This document shows, in pieces, positions 43,600 through 52,244 of a stretch of DNA of 64,000 bases. A model generated the notes under the pieces. It was given only the letters and a program-made list of their open reading frames with translations, was not told the origin of the DNA and did not search any database. The position numbers were made by a program, and so were the translations under genes. Source of the DNA: Phyllobacterium myrsinacearum (GTDB taxonomy: Bacteria; Pseudomonadota; Alphaproteobacteria; Rhizobiales; Rhizobiaceae); contig NZ_JACGXN010000001.1 in NCBI RefSeq assembly GCF_014138285.1, positions 1,229,314 through 1,293,313 on the forward strand, given 5' to 3'. Numbering within the stretch: the stretch's first letter is position 1; every line of letters starts with the position of its first letter.

Positions 43600-44358
43600 T
43601 TACTTGGCGGATGCTGCCTGCTCGATGAGGGCGGCAACGGCTTGCGGCTTGGAAACATAGACGGCGTGGCTGCCGGCCGTTTCCACAACGGTGGATTTGG
43701 CGCGCTTGGCCATCATGCGCTGGGCGGGCGGCGGGATCATGTGGTCGTCCGTGGCAACCATATAGAAGCTCGGCTTGCTCTTCCAGGCGGGTTCGGTGAC
43801 AGCACCTGCCAGCGCTTCGACACCCCAGGGAACCTGCGAGTCCGCCATGAACGCTGCCGTTCCTGCATCAACGTCGGCGGCGAAGGAAGCGGCAAACTTG
43901 GCCCTGTCAAGGAAGAGGTAGCCATCAACCGGCGGCAGGATCGGCGGTACCGGTGCGCCTGCGGGCGGATTGGCGATCAATGACGATACGGACTCGCCTT
44001 TGTCAGGGGCAAAGGCTGCGATATAAACGACGGCCTTCACCTTCTCGTCCGTGCCGGCTTCGCTGACGACAACGCCGCCATAGGAATGACCAACCAGGAT
44101 GACCGGACCGTCCTGCTGCGCGATGATCCGCTTGGTAACGGCCACATCATCGGCCAGCGAGGTGGTCGGGTTCTGCACAATGCTGACGGTGTAACCATCC
44201 TTTTTCAAGATGTTGTAGACACCCTGCCAGCCCGAACCATCGACAAAGCCGCCGTGGACGAGGACGATGTTCTTGGCATCAGCCGATGCAGCATGGACGG
44301 GACTTACAGCGGTAGCAGCCATGGCGAGGGTGGCGGCTGCGGTCAGGATCTTGCTCAT
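43600..44358 (-). CDS. Secreted alpha/beta hydrolase
   Basis: 252 residues. A signal peptide (MSKILTAAATLAMAATAVSP, cleavage near VHA-AS) precedes an alpha/beta hydrolase fold: IVLVHGGFVDGSGW forms the oxyanion region, GHSYGGVV the nucleophile elbow (Ser), and a C-terminal GSHAVYVSKP the catalytic His. It is probably a periplasmic esterase or amidase resembling hydroxynitrile-lyase/EstC-like enzymes. It is divergent from an OhrR-like regulator, and the shared gap is full of GATAAAG half-sites, so it is probably regulated by that protein. Confidence 0.88.
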   Translation of the reverse strand: MSKILTAAATLAMAATAVSPVHAASADAKNIVLVHGGFVDGSGWQGVYNILKKDGYTVSIVQNPTTSLADDVAVTKRIIAQQDGPVILVGHSYGGVVVSEAGTDEKVKAVVYIAAFAPDKGESVSSLIANPPAGAPVPPILPPVDGYLFLDRAKFAASFAADVDAGTAAFMADSQVPWGVEALAGAVTEPAWKSKPSFYMVATDDHMIPPPAQRMMAKRAKSTVVETAGSHAVYVSKPQAVAALIEQAASAK

Positions 44359-44393
44359 ATGCGTATCTCCTTCGTTGTTTTGTTCGCGATAAT

Positions 44394-44478
44394 CTTTATT
44401 GCGATAAAGACTTCATAAACGACGTTATAAACCTTGTAAAGCGATTTCTTTATCGCGATATCATTATTTGTGATAAAG
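44394..44478. promoter_or_regulatory. MarR-type operator cluster
   Basis: Inverted half-sites CTTTATTGC/GCGATAAAG at 44394-44409 and CTTTATCGC/GTGATAAAG at 44448-44478, including the palindrome TATCGCGATA at 44451-44460, lie in the divergent gap between the hydrolase and the MarR gene. The arrangement fits control of both genes by one dimeric regulator. Confidence 0.6.
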
Positions 44479-44509
44479 GTTATAAACACTATCAATCAAG
44501 GAGACCACA

Positions 44510-44953
44510 ATGACCGATGCCCCCACCCTGCCGCTCGACAGCCAACTGTGTTTTTCAATCTATTCAGCGTCGATTGCCATTCACCGTGTCTATAAGCCGA
44601 TGCTGGATGAACTGGGTGTTACCTATACGCAGTATCTCGTCTTGAGCGCCCTTTGGGAACAGGACGGCCTGACCATTACCGTCATTGGCGACAGGCTGGC
44701 TCTGGAGCCGAGCACCATTACCCCTGCCGTCAAGCGGCTGGAAAGCGCGGGCTTTCTGGTGCGCCGGCGCAGTGTTACCGATGAGCGCCTCGTCGAGGTG
44801 CATCTGAGTCCAAAAGGTGCCGAACTTCATGCCAAGACAGGATGTCTCACAGAAACGCTGCTGCGCCGCTCGGGCTTCACCGTACCGGAGATGATCGACC
44901 TCAACCACAAGGTCCAGCTGCTCCGCGACGGAATGACCAAAGCTACGGTTTAA
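44510..44953 (+). CDS. OhrR-like MarR-family redox regulator
   Basis: A 147-residue winged-helix protein with the OhrR pattern: QLCFSIYSASIAIHRVYKP near the N-terminus with the reactive Cys, LGVTYTQYLVLSALWEQDGLT, and recognition helix STITPAVKRLESAGFL with a wing RRRSVTDER. OhrR proteins lose DNA binding when the Cys is oxidised by organic peroxide. No ohr gene is next to it; instead it is divergent from the secreted hydrolase, its probable target. GGAG precedes the ATG. Confidence 0.88.
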   Translation: MTDAPTLPLDSQLCFSIYSASIAIHRVYKPMLDELGVTYTQYLVLSALWEQDGLTITVIGDRLALEPSTITPAVKRLESAGFLVRRRSVTDERLVEVHLSPKGAELHAKTGCLTETLLRRSGFTVPEMIDLNHKVQLLRDGMTKATV

Positions 44954-45180
44954 CTGGACCATCCCTTCGCGCGCCCGCGACTATAAGAGGCGGCAATCAC
45001 CGTTAAGGAGGCATCGTCCCGGGCCGGGTATTTTTTCCTTTCAAAATGCCGCTGAGACGGTTTGATCGGCACCAAGAATTCCGCGAACTCTCCCTGCTGC
45101 TCCAATATGAAAATTTATTGCCGGATGGCTTGTGACAACAGCAAAAGGCGTGCGAGTGGTTTCTATCCGGCCTTCATCCC

Positions 45181-46368
45181 ATGGAGCATCCCTTGAACAG
45201 TAGACTTGTCATTCCCGAGCAAGAGTTGCGTCAGCGGCGAAACGCAAAATGGAGCCACTACAGCGATGACGTCCTGCCAGCCTGGATTGCTGAGATGGAC
45301 TATCGTGTGGCCGAACCGATACAAGCAATCATCAACCGTATTGCGCTCGAACAGGACTATGGATACCCCGAGCGCGGGGGCGGCAAACCAGATGAGCTTT
45401 TGTCACACACATTTGCAACACGCATGAAGCAACTCTATGGCTGGCAACCTGCCCCTGAGGCCATTCAGTTCATCTCTGCCATTGATCAGGCTATCCTGAC
45501 AGCACTTTTAGCGTTCACGGAGCCTGGCGATGGCATTATCGTTCAGACACCCTGTTACCCGCCCTTCTATGACGTCATGAAGGCAGCTGGCCGCCATTTC
45601 ATCAAGAACCCGATGATCCGCGGCGGCGACCGGTACGAGATCGACTTCGAGCATCTGCGCAAGATATCCGGCAAGGGAGCAAAAGTGCTCCTCCTGTGCA
45701 ATCCCCAAAATCCGACCGGCCGTGTTTTTGACCGCAGCGAACTGCAGGCAATCGCTGAGATTGCCATCCGCCATGACTTGTTGGTCATCTGTGACGAGAT
45801 CCATTCCGATCTTGTCTATGCACCGGACCGTCACACACCGCTCGCCGCGCTGGGGCCCGAGATCGCTGCGCGCACGATCACGCTCAATTCCGCCTCCAAA
45901 GGCTTTAATCTACCGGGACTTTACTGTGGCGTGATGTGTTTCGGCGACACGCGACTGGCAGCACGCTGTCACGCAAAGATGCCGCGCAGGCTGATGGGCC
46001 AGCCCAATACCTTTGGCCTTGACGCAACCATTGCCGCATGGACGCAAGGTGCAGATTGGGCAAAAGCTGCATTGGCGATGTTAGCGGCGCGGCGCGGCCA
46101 GCTTATCGAGCACGTTCGTATGCACCTGCCTGATCTCGGTGTTTTCCAGCCACAAGGTACCTACTTGGCCTGGCTCGATCTGACGGCCCTCGACTTGAAG
46201 GAACCAGCCAGCCAATTTTTGCTGCGTGAAGGTAAGGTCGCGGCAATGCCAGGTGAATGGTTCGATTCAAAGGCTGAAGGCTTCGTGCGCATCAACTTTG
46301 CAACGTCGGAACCAATCCTGACTGAAATTCTGGAGCGAATAATTTCGGCGGTCCGCAGTCGGGGCTAA
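45181..46368 (+). CDS. PatB/MalY-type cystathionine beta-lyase (aminotransferase fold)
   Basis: A 395-residue fold-type I PLP enzyme. WIAEMDYRVAEPIQ, DYGYPERGG and LCNPQNPTGRVFDRSEL are PatB/MalY features, the aspartate that holds the PLP ring is in VICDEIHSDL, and the Schiff-base Lys is in NSASKGFNLPG. It cleaves C-S bonds of cystathionine or related thioethers to pyruvate and ammonia. The ATG at 45181 has no ribosome site; a TTG at 45193 has GGAG six bases upstream and may be the real start. About 230 bases without a gene precede it. Confidence 0.9.
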   Translation: MEHPLNSRLVIPEQELRQRRNAKWSHYSDDVLPAWIAEMDYRVAEPIQAIINRIALEQDYGYPERGGGKPDELLSHTFATRMKQLYGWQPAPEAIQFISAIDQAILTALLAFTEPGDGIIVQTPCYPPFYDVMKAAGRHFIKNPMIRGGDRYEIDFEHLRKISGKGAKVLLLCNPQNPTGRVFDRSELQAIAEIAIRHDLLVICDEIHSDLVYAPDRHTPLAALGPEIAARTITLNSASKGFNLPGLYCGVMCFGDTRLAARCHAKMPRRLMGQPNTFGLDATIAAWTQGADWAKAALAMLAARRGQLIEHVRMHLPDLGVFQPQGTYLAWLDLTALDLKEPASQFLLREGKVAAMPGEWFDSKAEGFVRINFATSEPILTEILERIISAVRSRG

Positions 46369-46472
46369 TATCAGGCCCATCGGCCGAACACATGTTAGCC
46401 TGAATATCGCACCACTCGATCAGTTTAGCGAAGCAGACCATATTTCCGGCCAGTGACACATTGGCATGCCGA

Positions 46473-46832
46473 CTACTGGTTTCCTATCAGCCGAAGCAAT
46501 GTTCCATCCGGATCGATCAGTGCCCCCATTCGACCCCAATCCTCGTTCTCGAGCGGATGCAGGCGGGGCTGTCCCATCACAGCTTCAGGGATACCAGCCG
46601 CTTTGCAAACGCCATAGAAGCCGTCAACATCATCGAGCCGAAGGCAGCAACTGAAGCTGCTGCTCAGGGGGTCAACACCCGGGTAGCTGAAGAATTCCAG
46701 CACAACTCCGTCGCGCTCCAAAATCATCCAGTCGTCACCGCGATAATCTTCTGAAAAGCCCAGATCCGCATAAAATCGCGCCGTCTTTTCAAAATCGCTT
46801 GATGGCAAATTCGGTGTCGCACTGTTGACCAT
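46473..46832 (-). CDS. Bleomycin-resistance-like VOC protein
   Basis: 119 residues, with VNSATPNLPSSDFEKTARFYADLGF at the start and a VLEFFSYPGVDPLSSSFSCCLRLDDVDGFY middle, as in Ble/Sh ble-type binding proteins of the VOC superfamily. It ends with ALIDPDGTLLRLIG. True bleomycin-binding proteins are dimers that sequester the drug; resistance here is unproven. Start set at 46832, preceded by GAGGA; the frame is open to 46859. Confidence 0.8.
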   Translation of the reverse strand: MVNSATPNLPSSDFEKTARFYADLGFSEDYRGDDWMILERDGVVLEFFSYPGVDPLSSSFSCCLRLDDVDGFYGVCKAAGIPEAVMGQPRLHPLENEDWGRMGALIDPDGTLLRLIGNQ

Positions 46833-47037
46833 TGCATCCTCGGGTTTTGTTGGCACCAACCAATAAAAGCACTGGCCGATGAATATTCATTGGCGGTAAA
46901 AGCAGACTTCGGCCACCATTGATGCATTGAAATACCACACCATCATTGTAAACTCGTGATGAGACTTCATTTGCTGCTGGTACTCACCATGCAGAATTTC
47001 GCCGTCCATCAAACGACTCGTAATTGGCAGGTAAGAC

Positions 47038-47934
47038 ATGGGATTAGCACCACGCACTCAGCCCCTGGGCCCCAAATCAACAAGAGCTGATGACGATGAT
47101 TTCCATCCCATACCACTTTCAAGTGCACCGCTTTTTGAGGGTGGGCAGCCATTAGGCGTCGTTTTCAACGGTCGCTCGCTGGATGCGGTCATCGACGACT
47201 CCCTCTCGTGCTGCGGGAAATACAGCCTCAAGAATACACAGCACTATAGTATTGCAGGGATTACCCGTGACGGATGCCTGCTCTTCGCGGTTAACTGTCG
47301 AATCGGAGGGCGGTGTTGCACGGCAATGGGAGTCTTTGATCCCTCAGGCAAGCCTATGGCACCAACCTTGCCCCAGCAAAACCTGCTGGGAAAATATATG
47401 CCCAATTCGGACAATCCGATAATATTGGATGCAAAAAGCAAATCCGCCATCGGTTTTAAGACGAACGACACTAATCCGAGCGTTGGTGTTTATGCCGATC
47501 TTTCAAAAAAGAACATCATTTTCGACTTCAAAGCGAGCCTTGCAGACCCAGCCATAACAGCCAACGGGAGTTTGGTGCTCGATAAGAACTTTAAACCCAG
47601 CAGCAGCACGTTGGATGTCACCACTACCCAAGGTATCGTGACGGCGACGGCAAGTTCGGCTTTTGACAACAAGTTCCATGCTACGAGCCACGCATTAAAA
47701 ATATCCGCGGCCAAGGATAAATTCTCGGCAACGGGTAATTGGAAGCGGAGTGGCGATGAGACGACCCGCCAACTGGACATCGGATATCAGGCCTCCAAGC
47801 GTGTCAAGATCACGGCTTCATGGCTCCCTGATACCAAACCAGCGGCGCCTCCAAAACTAAGTTTCCCATTGAAACCCGCTGCATTTCAGGACGACAGCAA
47901 GTTTCGGATCGAGCTGAAGATTGATTTATGGTAG
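47038..47934 (+). CDS. Unrecognised 298-residue protein
   Basis: No domain recognised. Residues 1-110 are polar with two Cys clusters (SLSCCGKYS, NCRIGGRCCTAMG) and PLFEGGQPLGVVFNGRS. Residues 130-298 are a series of alternating beta-strand-like segments (IIFDFKASLAD, ANGSLVLD, TLDVTTTQGIVTATASSAFD, RQLDIGYQASKRVKITASWLP), ending FRIELKIDLW, an alternating aromatic C-terminus like that of outer-membrane barrels. There is no signal peptide. Base use is more A/T-rich than the neighbours. AGGT precedes the ATG by a few bases. Confidence 0.65.
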   Translation: MGLAPRTQPLGPKSTRADDDDFHPIPLSSAPLFEGGQPLGVVFNGRSLDAVIDDSLSCCGKYSLKNTQHYSIAGITRDGCLLFAVNCRIGGRCCTAMGVFDPSGKPMAPTLPQQNLLGKYMPNSDNPIILDAKSKSAIGFKTNDTNPSVGVYADLSKKNIIFDFKASLADPAITANGSLVLDKNFKPSSSTLDVTTTQGIVTATASSAFDNKFHATSHALKISAAKDKFSATGNWKRSGDETTRQLDIGYQASKRVKITASWLPDTKPAAPPKLSFPLKPAAFQDDSKFRIELKIDLW

Positions 47935-48249
47935 CAATCCACTTTGTCAAACCTCACTGACACCAACCAGAGGCGAGCGCATTGAATGCCGGTGCCCACC
48001 CATCGAACATGATGGTGGGCTGATGAACAGCAGAGAGTCACCTCCCCCTGTTATACTCCAATGCCTTTGTCAGCTCCGGCCCGGCTGCCGCTACTGACGA
48101 GCTCCCCACCGAATATCTCTCCCAAAGTACAAACGCGCCTTCATTTAATTATTGCAACAATCAATACTATAATAATTGTGCTGATGCTTCGGCTGCCTTA
48201 TACACGATGATAATTATTCGCATCATAATTTTTATTCCCGGAGATACCG
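47935..48249. other. Intergenic region upstream of second OhrR-like gene
   Basis: 315 bases with no supported gene. The last 110 bases are strongly A/T-rich. ATGAT (48207-48211) and ATCAT (48222-48226) form a loose inverted repeat near the regulator start and could be an autoregulatory site. Confidence 0.4.
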
Positions 48250-48717
48250 ATGACTGAAAAGACCCCCGTGCGCAGCAAGACGGCAAAACTGGCGGACTTT
48301 ATGTGCTTTTCAATTTATTCCGCCAACCTTGCCTATTCCCGGGTCTACAAGCCTGTCCTTGATGCGCTCGGTCTTACGTACCCGCAATACATAACAATCA
48401 TCAGCTTGTGGGAAGAGGACCAGCAAACCGTCAAAGGGCTCAGCGAAAAGCTGTTTCTAGAATCGAGTACCATGACTCCCATGCTGAAACGGCTTGAGGC
48501 CATGGGATATCTCACACGGACAAGAGACAGTGAAGATGAACGCAATGTGCGCATTTCCCTGACGGATGCCGGACGCAGCCTGCGTGAGAAAGGCTTTGGC
48601 TTCGGCGAGATCACGGTCAAGGCTTCAGGCCTCACACCCGAGGAGTTTCCTATTCTGCAAAAGGCGATCGCAAGGCTGAGGGACAATCTTGTCAAGGCGA
48701 GCAAGGGAGAACTCTGA
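48250..48717 (+). CDS. Second OhrR-like MarR-family regulator
   Basis: A 155-residue MarR protein similar to that at 44510. The reactive-Cys region reads DFMCFSIYSANLAYSRVYKP, then LGLTYPQYITIISLWEED, the recognition helix SSTMTPMLKRLEAMGYL and the wing RTRDSEDERNVRI. The conserved Cys suggests a peroxide- or electrophile-sensing role. There is no ohr or peroxiredoxin gene next to it, and the flanking genes are unrelated, so its target is probably elsewhere. GGAG lies before the ATG. Confidence 0.87.
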   Translation: MTEKTPVRSKTAKLADFMCFSIYSANLAYSRVYKPVLDALGLTYPQYITIISLWEEDQQTVKGLSEKLFLESSTMTPMLKRLEAMGYLTRTRDSEDERNVRISLTDAGRSLREKGFGFGEITVKASGLTPEEFPILQKAIARLRDNLVKASKGEL

Positions 48718-48885
48718 ACGCGCGGTCACTCCAGCTAATCCGCGATCAGAGCTGGCTCTGCACGATGGCAGAGAGGACAAACCTTTCAGATTGCCGGCTT
48801 TCGTTGCTCGCAAAAAACAATATAGGGATTCGACCAACAGTCATCATCGGACGAATTTTATCGCGTGCGGGATTGCGCTCCGCAA

Positions 48886-49653
48886 TCAGGCATAGCCGAG
48901 AGAGGTCAGCAGGCTTCTTGCATGGGTGGGAACATCGTCGTCAGAAAAAAGCGCGCCGTATGAACGGGTATGCGCAAATCGATTTTCAGATACGTAATCA
49001 TGCTTCGACACATCATCCGACCCGAGCAACACGTGGCGGGCATGATCGGTGCCCGTCAGGCGAATCCCGCAATAGTGGGCGATGTAAGCAGAAACCTCGG
49101 CAGGATATTGCAACAGATCTTCCTGCTTGATAGCGAGATGATCAACCTCTGTCTCCCAGGATTTCCACGCCTCTATGGCATTGACCCATTGCTCGAAGCC
49201 ATGGTTCAGATCGTCCGCCATCCCCTTGCGCAGCATGCTCGCTACAACGTCACGTCCGTCCCGATAGATGTAAATGATTTTGGCATTGGGAAAATGCTCT
49301 TTGATTTCCTTTACATGGAACACGTAATCCGACCATTTATCGCCCCATCTCCAGCGCGGCTTGCTGCCATAAATGGAATGGAGCGCAGCTGGAAAACCCC
49401 GCTCGGCTTCATTGCCTTTCAGGTTCATTCTGTGATTCCAGTGCTGGAGCCACTCGTTGGCTTCAACTTGCATGTGCTTATCATGAAGCCAATCAGACAG
49501 TGAATATTCGTTCTTCCAAGCACTCCATGCAAATAAAGCCCACTCGTTTGAAATAGTGATTCCATTTTCGTTGAGTATTCGAACGAGCGCAGTCGTACCG
49601 CTTCTCTTACACCCACAGACTATAATTGGACTAAATTTCGAATCGTCTCCCAT
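48886..49653 (-). CDS. Sulfotransferase family protein
   Basis: 255 residues. The 5'-phosphosulfate loop IIVCGCKRSGTTALVRIL is at about 9-26, and the 3'-phosphate site is IIYIYRDGRDVVASML in mid-protein, both as in PAPS-dependent sulfotransferases. Trp/Lys-rich segments between them probably form the acceptor site. The acceptor could be a glycan, lipid or small molecule; no partner genes are adjacent. There is no signal or membrane segment. Base composition is more A/T-rich than most of the window, which may indicate transfer. The start at 49653 was chosen over the open frame to 49767. Confidence 0.85.
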   Translation of the reverse strand: MGDDSKFSPIIVCGCKRSGTTALVRILNENGITISNEWALFAWSAWKNEYSLSDWLHDKHMQVEANEWLQHWNHRMNLKGNEAERGFPAALHSIYGSKPRWRWGDKWSDYVFHVKEIKEHFPNAKIIYIYRDGRDVVASMLRKGMADDLNHGFEQWVNAIEAWKSWETEVDHLAIKQEDLLQYPAEVSAYIAHYCGIRLTGTDHARHVLLGSDDVSKHDYVSENRFAHTRSYGALFSDDDVPTHARSLLTSLGYA

Positions 49654-49953
49654 GCGACCCCACTTCCTCACCCCTACATGGAAATATATTCTTTTCCTTT
49701 GCTCTTTATTGTCAAGACAGTTTACGTCGAGCAAAGTAGAAAATACAGAATTCTGCTCGTGTTGCATCTTTGAGAAAATTACACCCAGAGAAAACCGGTC
49801 ATGCCAACGGATTTTTGATCGCTCGCGTATGGAAGAACCGGCGCGCGCAATATAGGCTCATCTCGTGCACCTCCATTCACGCCGCCGCTCAGGTCCATCG
49901 GCGATATCCCGATATCTTCACGTATTTGATATTTCGCCACCAGGGAGAAACCC
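49654..49953. other. Intergenic region between sulfotransferase and SDR
   Basis: About 300 bases with no supported gene; it is A/T-rich next to the sulfotransferase and more G/C-rich near the SDR. It must hold two divergent promoters, but I see no convincing -35/-10 pair or operator. Confidence 0.4.
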
Positions 49954-50733
49954 ATGTCCACCCCATCCGTTACAATTTCCGATATCGCCGGGAAAGCCGT
50001 ACTGATCACCGGCGCATCAACCGGCATCGGCGCAGCACTTGCCCGGGCTTTTGCCTCACAGGGTGCTGCCGTTGGCCTTCATTACAACTCCAGCGTGGAT
50101 GCGGCAGAACAGTTGGCCAAAGAGATCCGCAAGGCGGGCGGCAAGGTCGAACTGGTGAAGGGGGACGCATCGCACTCCGGGGAGATGGCACGCGTGGTGG
50201 AGGAGACCGCTGCGGCGTTCGGCCGACTGGATGGGCTCATCAACAATGCCGGCGGCATGGTTGCCCGTGTTTCCTATCAGGAAATGACCGATCATCATTA
50301 TGACGCCGTGATGGACCTCAATGCGCGTTCGGTGCTGTCCGCCTCAACGGCAGCCATTCCCCACCTGAAAGTGCGCGGTGGTTTCATCATCAACACCACA
50401 TCGATTGCTGCGCGTAACGGCGCCGGCAACGGGGCGGGGCTCTATGGTTCCTCGAAGGCTTTTGTCTCCAATGTGACAAGGGGCATGGCAAAGGAGCTGA
50501 TCCCTTTCGGCATCCGTGTCAACGCAGTTGCACCGGGGGTGATCGCCACGCCATTCCATGAACGATATTCGACGCAGGCCCAACTTGATGCCATGCTGGC
50601 AACTGTTCCTCAGGGGAGGCTCGGCACCGCGGAAGATTGCGTCGGTACGTACCTCTTTCTGGCGTCAGCCGCCCTCTCCGGTTATCTGATCGGACAAACC
50701 ATTGAGGTGAATGGCGGCCAGCTCATGCCGTAG
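49954..50733 (+). CDS. Short-chain dehydrogenase/reductase (SDR)
   Basis: A 259-residue classical SDR. The cofactor motif is LITGASTGIGAAL (TGxxxGIG), NNAG follows in LDGLINNAGG, Ser in NTTSIAARNG, and the active-site YGSSK (YxxxK) after it. C-terminal LIGQTIEVNGGQLM is typical of 3-oxoacyl-ACP-reductase-like SDRs. It catalyses an NAD(P)-dependent alcohol/ketone interconversion on an unknown substrate. AGGGAG precedes the start. It heads a plus-strand run with the membrane protein, hydroxylase and lysoplasmalogenase genes. Confidence 0.9.
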   Translation: MSTPSVTISDIAGKAVLITGASTGIGAALARAFASQGAAVGLHYNSSVDAAEQLAKEIRKAGGKVELVKGDASHSGEMARVVEETAAAFGRLDGLINNAGGMVARVSYQEMTDHHYDAVMDLNARSVLSASTAAIPHLKVRGGFIINTTSIAARNGAGNGAGLYGSSKAFVSNVTRGMAKELIPFGIRVNAVAPGVIATPFHERYSTQAQLDAMLATVPQGRLGTAEDCVGTYLFLASAALSGYLIGQTIEVNGGQLMP

Positions 50734-50857
50734 GCAGGCCCGGACTGCCGGATTGAGAATTACTCCGCTCTGTGAAAAGCTGCGGCCGGGAGAACTGCAG
50801 AAGCGATCGATTCGGCTGACAAGCCGCACGGGTCAGGGGTGCCGGGGGAGGTGCGTA

Positions 50858-51313
50858 TTGCTTGGTTTGCCAGCACTGATCGGCATGATCGTTGTCGGTA
50901 TTTCCGTTGGTGTTTTCGCCGTGCATCTGGCCGGCGGCAGCAAACGTCCCCTGCTCAACGACGATACACAGACCACATTGCTCTTCCTGCAGGATTACCC
51001 GGAAACCCGGATCGGCCCGATTGTTTATACGCTGGACCGGCGCACCGCATTCTTTCCACTCCCTGACAACCGCACTGGCGTCGTTCACGGCGTGGGCAGC
51101 AAGTTCCTGACACGGCATCTGTCACAACATGATATCCTGTCGGCAATGGCAACCGGGCCGGCAGATCTGATGTTGCGATTGCATGACATCACATGGCCAC
51201 ACCCGGCCTTTTCCTTTGCCAACGAAACAGACAGGATAACAGTACTGGACTGGCTCGCGTCTGCCCCGGTTGCTGCAGGAGAGAACAGCAATGAACGAAC
51301 CCATGTTCTTTGA
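50858..51313 (+). CDS. Membrane-anchored protein of unknown function (TTG start)
   Basis: 151 residues from a TTG at 50858 that has GGGGGAG about eight bases upstream. Residues 3-27 are one hydrophobic segment (LPALIGMIVVGISVGVFAVHL); the remainder is a periplasmic-looking domain with a PLLNDDTQTTLLFLQDYPE stretch and two Trp. I do not recognise it. The frame is open to 50711 but overlaps the SDR there. It overlaps the start of the hydroxylase gene by 23 bases, so the two are coupled. Confidence 0.6.
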   Translation: MLGLPALIGMIVVGISVGVFAVHLAGGSKRPLLNDDTQTTLLFLQDYPETRIGPIVYTLDRRTAFFPLPDNRTGVVHGVGSKFLTRHLSQHDILSAMATGPADLMLRLHDITWPHPAFSFANETDRITVLDWLASAPVAAGENSNERTHVL

Positions 51314-52223
51314 CGTCACGAAACTGGCAGTGCCGTTCTACATCATCGCCATCCTGATCGAACTCGTGGCGATCCGTTACTGGCAACGCAAGGGCGACTT
51401 CGAGACCCGAGACACTCTCACCAGCCTTCTGATGGGCACGGGCAACGTCGCGGCCGGTTTGCTTCTGGGTTTTGTGTCGATCACCGCCCTGATGTGGGTC
51501 TGGCAGTTCCGCTTCTTTGATCTTGGGCTGCACTGGTGGGTGTTCATCATCGCCTTCATTTTCGATGACTTACGCTACTATTGCTATCATCGCATCGCCC
51601 ATCGCGTGCGCTGGGTCTGGGCCGAGCACGTCAACCACCACTCCAGCCAGCACTACAATCTGTCAACGGCCCTGCGCCAATCATGGACCGGGCAGATCAC
51701 CGGTATGTTCGTGCTGCAGGTGCCGATGGTGTTGCTGGGATTTCATCCGGCGGTCATCGCCTTCGTCTACGGCTTCAACCTTGTCTACCAGTTCTGGATC
51801 CACACGGAAGCGATCGGCAAGATGTGGCGGCCGTTCGAATTCATCTTCAACACGCCGTCGCACCACCGGGTTCACCACGCGACCAATCCGCGTTACCTCG
51901 ACGCGAATTATGCCGGAACGTTGATTATCTGGGACCGCATGTTCGGAACATTCGTCGAAGAGCTCGATGCGGACATGCCGCGCTACGGCATCGTCAAGAA
52001 CATAGGCACGTTCAATCCGCTGCGCGTGGCATTCCACGAATGGATCAGCATGCTCAGGGATGCATTTGCGCCCAATCTGACGTTGCGGCAGCGGCTGCTT
52101 TATCTGGTGGCACCACCGGGCTGGAGTCATGACGGCAGCCGGAAAACCTCGGCGGATCTGAAGGCTGATTATGTCAGGCTTAACCCTGACGAAGCGGGAA
52201 AGGCCGGTCTTCCCGGAATTTGA
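51291..52223 (+). CDS. Fatty acid hydroxylase/sterol desaturase superfamily protein
   Basis: A 310-residue integral membrane di-iron enzyme. The His boxes are HRIAH (HX3H), HVNHH (HX2HH) and HRVHH (HX2HH), in the right order, with about five membrane segments. The superfamily includes sterol desaturases, carotenoid hydroxylases and alkylglycerol monooxygenase (TMEM195). DDLRYYCYHRIAHRVRWVWAEHVNHHSS resembles the latter group. GGAG lies before the ATG at 51291. It is followed 21 bases later by a lysoplasmalogenase gene, which suggests lipid ether metabolism. Confidence 0.9.
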   Translation: MNEPMFFDVTKLAVPFYIIAILIELVAIRYWQRKGDFETRDTLTSLLMGTGNVAAGLLLGFVSITALMWVWQFRFFDLGLHWWVFIIAFIFDDLRYYCYHRIAHRVRWVWAEHVNHHSSQHYNLSTALRQSWTGQITGMFVLQVPMVLLGFHPAVIAFVYGFNLVYQFWIHTEAIGKMWRPFEFIFNTPSHHRVHHATNPRYLDANYAGTLIIWDRMFGTFVEELDADMPRYGIVKNIGTFNPLRVAFHEWISMLRDAFAPNLTLRQRLLYLVAPPGWSHDGSRKTSADLKADYVRLNPDEAGKAGLPGI

Positions 52224-52244
52224 ACAGAGAGGAAACGGAACTGC

